Origin: Planctomycetota bacterium
Lineage (GTDB): Bacteria; Planctomycetota; Phycisphaerae; Phycisphaerales; SM1A02
Length of the DNA stretch: 8,489 nt
Assembly: GCA_027295435.1 (NCBI GenBank)
Contig: JAPUKX010000180.1
Coordinates: forward strand, 1 to 8,489
Direction: 5' to 3'
Shown: in pieces, positions 6,615 through 8,489 of the stretch
How positions within the stretch are numbered: position 1 is the stretch's first letter
Layout: the number at the start of each line of letters is the position of its first letter
Program-made: the position numbers and the translations under genes
The notes under the pieces: model-generated
The model's input: only the letters and a program-made list of their open reading frames with translations
Told to the model about the DNA's origin: nothing
The model's database searches: none

Positions 6615-6691
6615 CGCTGATCACGGCATAGACTTTCGCACTTGACCCAACCCCGATCATCGTCGGCTTTACTTGTCGGGGGATTCATCCA

Positions 6692-6991
6692 TCACATCGA
6701 GACCTGTCTCGACGAGTCTGGTCGAGTGTTGTGTGGCTCGGGCACCTCCTCGATCACCGTGTATCGGTCAAGATTCAGGATGACCAGTTCGCCACTGTCT
6801 AATCGCAGCTCGAGACGGTCCAGCCAGAGCTGGTCATCTTTGACGTGGGCGAACCACGAGCCCGTCTTGGTCTGCTGACAGCGGGTGACCGCCCCTTCGA
6901 TCGTATTCGTCCACGGCCGTTCCCGATGAGGCATTTGCTGGGTGACGCGAACGCGCATACCGGGTTGGGGTGACATCATCCACAACGGCAT
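6692..6991 (-). CDS. Conserved-looking small protein, unknown function
   Basis: This is a 99-residue protein without signal peptide or membrane segment. The central part, M-R-V-R-V-T-Q-Q-M-P-H-R-E-R-P-W-T-N-T (about residues 12-30), then T-G-S-W-F-A-H-V-K-D-D-Q-L-W-L-D-R-L-E-L (about 43-62) and I-L-N-L-D-R-Y-T-V-I-E-E-V, has the alternating hydrophobic pattern of a small SH3- or OB-like beta barrel. I believe similar proteins occur in other Phycisphaerae, but this is from memory. The open frame extends further upstream to 7192, but that part is antisense-frame sequence overlapping the M16 gene, so a start at 6991 (or the Met-Met pair at 6979/6976) is preferred. No clear ribosome binding site is seen. 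It lies 73 nt downstream of the M16 gene in the same direction and converges on the lipoprotein gene. Confidence 0.7.
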   Translation of the reverse strand: MPLWMMSPQPGMRVRVTQQMPHRERPWTNTIEGAVTRCQQTKTGSWFAHVKDDQLWLDRLELRLDSGELVILNLDRYTVIEEVPEPHNTRPDSSRQVSM

Positions 6992-7013
6992 GCCAGCAGT
7001 GTACCGAGGTTGG

Positions 7014-7041
7014 ACAAAGGCCGCCCTAGACTCTTGCGGCC
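7014..7041 (-). terminator. Possible weak terminator between the M16 gene and the small protein gene
   Basis: On the minus strand GGCCGC (7041-7036) pairs with GCGGCC (7024-7019) around an 11-nt loop and is followed by TTTGT (7018-7014). It begins 24 nt after the M16 stop codon. The stem is short and the T tract broken, so it could separate the two genes only partly. Confidence 0.35.
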
Positions 7042-7064
7042 CAATCGACCCTGGGATCAACGTG

Positions 7065-8315
7065 TCAGTGAGCGGGTACCGCCACCTCGACCTTCCCGAT
7101 CGAAGCCACCGTGAACTCGCCGAATACCCGCGACTGGAGGTAGGCGTTGAGCTGATCGATGGTGACGGCGTCGACCTCACGAGCCAGCTCATCTAATGAT
7201 CTGGCCCGTCCAAGGCGAAACTGGTCGTGTCCAATCGCCACGGCCCGTGCGGGAGTGGACTCACCTCGCATGATCAGGTGGCTCTTCAGGCCGGCCACCG
7301 CCCGCTTGAGTTCCTCTTCGCGTACGCCCTGCTGCAACCGCTCGATTTCAGCGAGGCATACCTCCAGGGTTTCGTCTGCACGCTCGGGCGTGGTGCCAGC
7401 GTACAGCGCGACCAGGCCGCTGTCCCGCCCAGCGTGGAACGAAGCCCCCACACTGTAGCAAAGCGATCGTTTCTGCCGCACCTCGGTGAATAGGCGGGCA
7501 CTTGTCCCCCCGCTGAGCACGCCGACAGCGAGCCGTTCAAGCATCGAGCGGGGGTCTGCTTCGCGAGGAGCGTCGTAGCCCAATCCGATGTGCACCTGTG
7601 CCGTATCCTGCTTGATGTACGCCCGGCCACGGAGCGGCGGGCGCTGCTCTACCGGCTCACGATGCTCACCGGACCAGCCCGCAAGCAAGGCGTTGAGCTG
7701 ACCGGCCAGCGAATCCGAGTCAACAGCGCCTGCTGCGGAGAAAATCGACCCGACCGGCGTGCATCGGCTCCTCCACGCCTCACGAATGGCCTTGATTGAA
7801 CAACCCTCCAGTACTTCACGACACCCATAGCCGTGGCGATTGAACGGTGCGGGGAGATGACGCTGACGCAGGCACAACATCACCAGGTGCTGCGGGTCAT
7901 CGTCCAGCGAATCGAGCGATTGCAGGCAGAGGCTTCGAACCGCTTCAAGGCCGTCGGCGGGCAGGGCCGGCTCGCGCACCATGGAAGTCATCAGCCCCAA
8001 TGCCTCGCTCAGTCGATCGCCCAAGAGCGTCGCACCCAGCCGCAGGTGATACGTCAGCACCCCGCTGGAGCGCTGCACACCCAGACGATCAAGCGCATCA
8101 CTGTGGCCTCGACTGTTCAGTTCGCCGGCTCCGCGGAAGATGAGCTCACTGAGAATCGCCGGGATGCCGTCGCCTTCAGGGGGATCAGTGGCCGAACCAA
8201 CGGGCAGAAGCCAGCTCAGCGCGACTGAGGACACGTTCGGAACCGGTTCAACGACAAGGGTCGCGCCACAGTCAAGTTGAGTTGTGTGGATATCGCTCAT
8301 TCCGGGGACGTCCAT
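7065..8315 (-). CDS. M16 family peptidase homologue lacking the zinc motif
   Basis: The 416-residue product has the single-unit M16B layout: N-terminal M16 domain (about 10-160) and C-terminal M16_C domain (about 165-345). The family's HXXEH zinc site should lie in the block before 'F-R-G-A'. Here that block is G-I-P-A-I-L-S-E-L-I-F-R-G-A, so the three key positions are Ala53, Ser56 and Glu57. The third zinc ligand position near residue 133 also appears not to be Glu (L-C-L-Q-S-L). The Arg/Tyr pair used for substrate binding is kept: S-A-R-L-F-T-E-V-R280-Q-K-R-S-L-C-Y287. This is the profile of the non-catalytic partner in heterodimeric M16B enzymes such as mitochondrial processing peptidase alpha. 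No HXXEH partner lies in this window. There is no signal peptide, so it is probably cytoplasmic. Start: ATG 8315 has GAGG 11 nt upstream; the Met at 8300 (M-S-D-I-H) is an equally plausible start. Confidence 0.92.
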   Translation of the reverse strand: MDVPGMSDIHTTQLDCGATLVVEPVPNVSSVALSWLLPVGSATDPPEGDGIPAILSELIFRGAGELNSRGHSDALDRLGVQRSSGVLTYHLRLGATLLGDRLSEALGLMTSMVREPALPADGLEAVRSLCLQSLDSLDDDPQHLVMLCLRQRHLPAPFNRHGYGCREVLEGCSIKAIREAWRSRCTPVGSIFSAAGAVDSDSLAGQLNALLAGWSGEHREPVEQRPPLRGRAYIKQDTAQVHIGLGYDAPREADPRSMLERLAVGVLSGGTSARLFTEVRQKRSLCYSVGASFHAGRDSGLVALYAGTTPERADETLEVCLAEIERLQQGVREEELKRAVAGLKSHLIMRGESTPARAVAIGHDQFRLGRARSLDELAREVDAVTIDQLNAYLQSRVFGEFTVASIGKVEVAVPAH

Positions 8316-8335
8316 CGCCGCACAGGCCTCAATGC

Positions 8336-8341
8336 ATCATA
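8336..8341 (-). promoter_or_regulatory. Candidate -10 element of the M16 gene
   Basis: On the minus strand this reads TATGAT, five of six to the TATAAT consensus, about 20 nt before the ATG at 8315 (35 before the ATG at 8300). No good -35 hexamer is found at 16-18 nt, so support is weak. Confidence 0.25.
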
Positions 8342-8460
8342 GCCGACGCCGATCCAGCGCCGGCTTGATTCCCGTGGGTCGCAGTGCCGTGCGATGCAAG
8401 CCGAGCAATATGCCCAGCCCGCACAACCCGACCCGATTCTCGCCCAACTTCAACACCTCA

Positions 8461-8489
8461 ATGAGCAAGGAGGCCCTTGAGTCCGATTA
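8461..8489 (+). CDS. Possible start of a divergent gene, cut by the window edge
   Basis: An ATG at 8461 opens a frame beginning M-S-K-E-A-L-E-S-D that stays open to the edge. No ribosome binding site precedes it, and only nine codons are visible. A second plus-strand frame, 28 codons from 8394 (M-Q-A-E-Q-Y-A-Q...), overlaps it and stops at 8480. Either could be chance. The minus strand here has an in-frame stop at 8487-8489, so no upstream gene of the M16 operon ends here in that frame. Confidence 0.2.

Noticed and set aside
6651..6681. CCCCGA/TCGGGG inverted repeat between the convergent genes as a terminator
   Set aside because: The loop is about 20 nt and no T tract follows on either strand.
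6697..6712. TCGAGAC-CT-GTCTCGA inverted repeat at the 3' end of the small minus-strand gene
   Set aside because: It lies within the last codons, has a two-base centre and no T run, so neither a terminator nor an attachment site is supported.
6992..7192. An N-terminal extension of the small minus-strand protein, overlapping the M16 gene
   Set aside because: The extension is Ser/Arg/Pro-rich out-of-frame sequence over the M16 coding region; protein-like composition starts at about 6991.
8337..8486. A 49-codon minus frame upstream of the M16 gene as the end of an active M16 partner
   Set aside because: The frame is bounded by an in-frame stop at 8487-8489, has no good start and shows no M16 C-terminal features.

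Overview
The window looks like a high-GC bacterial chromosome fragment from a planctomycete, most likely the Phycisphaerae side of that phylum. The evidence is a secreted protein ending in a planctomycete-type dockerin-like repeat (D-I-T-G...P-D-G-C-V-D-A-F-D-L), strong Shine-Dalgarno sites, GC-rich codons, and host genes of a kind I associate with Phycisphaerae. This is recognition by eye with no database search. The first ~83 bases are almost only G and T homopolymers and look like a sequencing or assembly artefact at a contig end.

Layout. (1) 1-902, minus: a secreted dockerin-type protein, cut off at the window edge. (2) 903-1452: a long divergent intergenic region with a candidate promoter for the minus gene and no convincing gene. 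(3) 1453-6614, plus: a six-gene phage-like head module: portal, scaffold-like coiled-coil protein, SU10-type major capsid protein, a probable head completion/connector protein, a small membrane-anchored coiled-coil (holin-like) protein and a lipoprotein. A strong intrinsic terminator directly follows the capsid gene. (4) 6692-8315, minus and convergent: a ~99-residue conserved-looking small protein, preceded in the same direction by an M16-family peptidase homologue that has lost its zinc-binding HXXEH motif. (5) 8316-8489: the region upstream of the M16 gene, with a possible divergent start codon near the edge.

How the genes fit together. Portal, scaffold and capsid protein are the parts needed to build an HK97-fold procapsid with a portal vertex. 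The expected partner on the 5' side, the terminase, is absent. No prohead protease, tail, lysis enzyme, integrase or transposase is visible either. Both flanks are ordinary cellular genes, and the module ends in a membrane protein and a lipoprotein instead of tail genes. This fits either a decayed prophage or a domesticated capsid/portal system (gene-transfer-agent-like or membrane-associated compartment). The frames are all intact, which favours maintained function, but this window alone cannot decide it.
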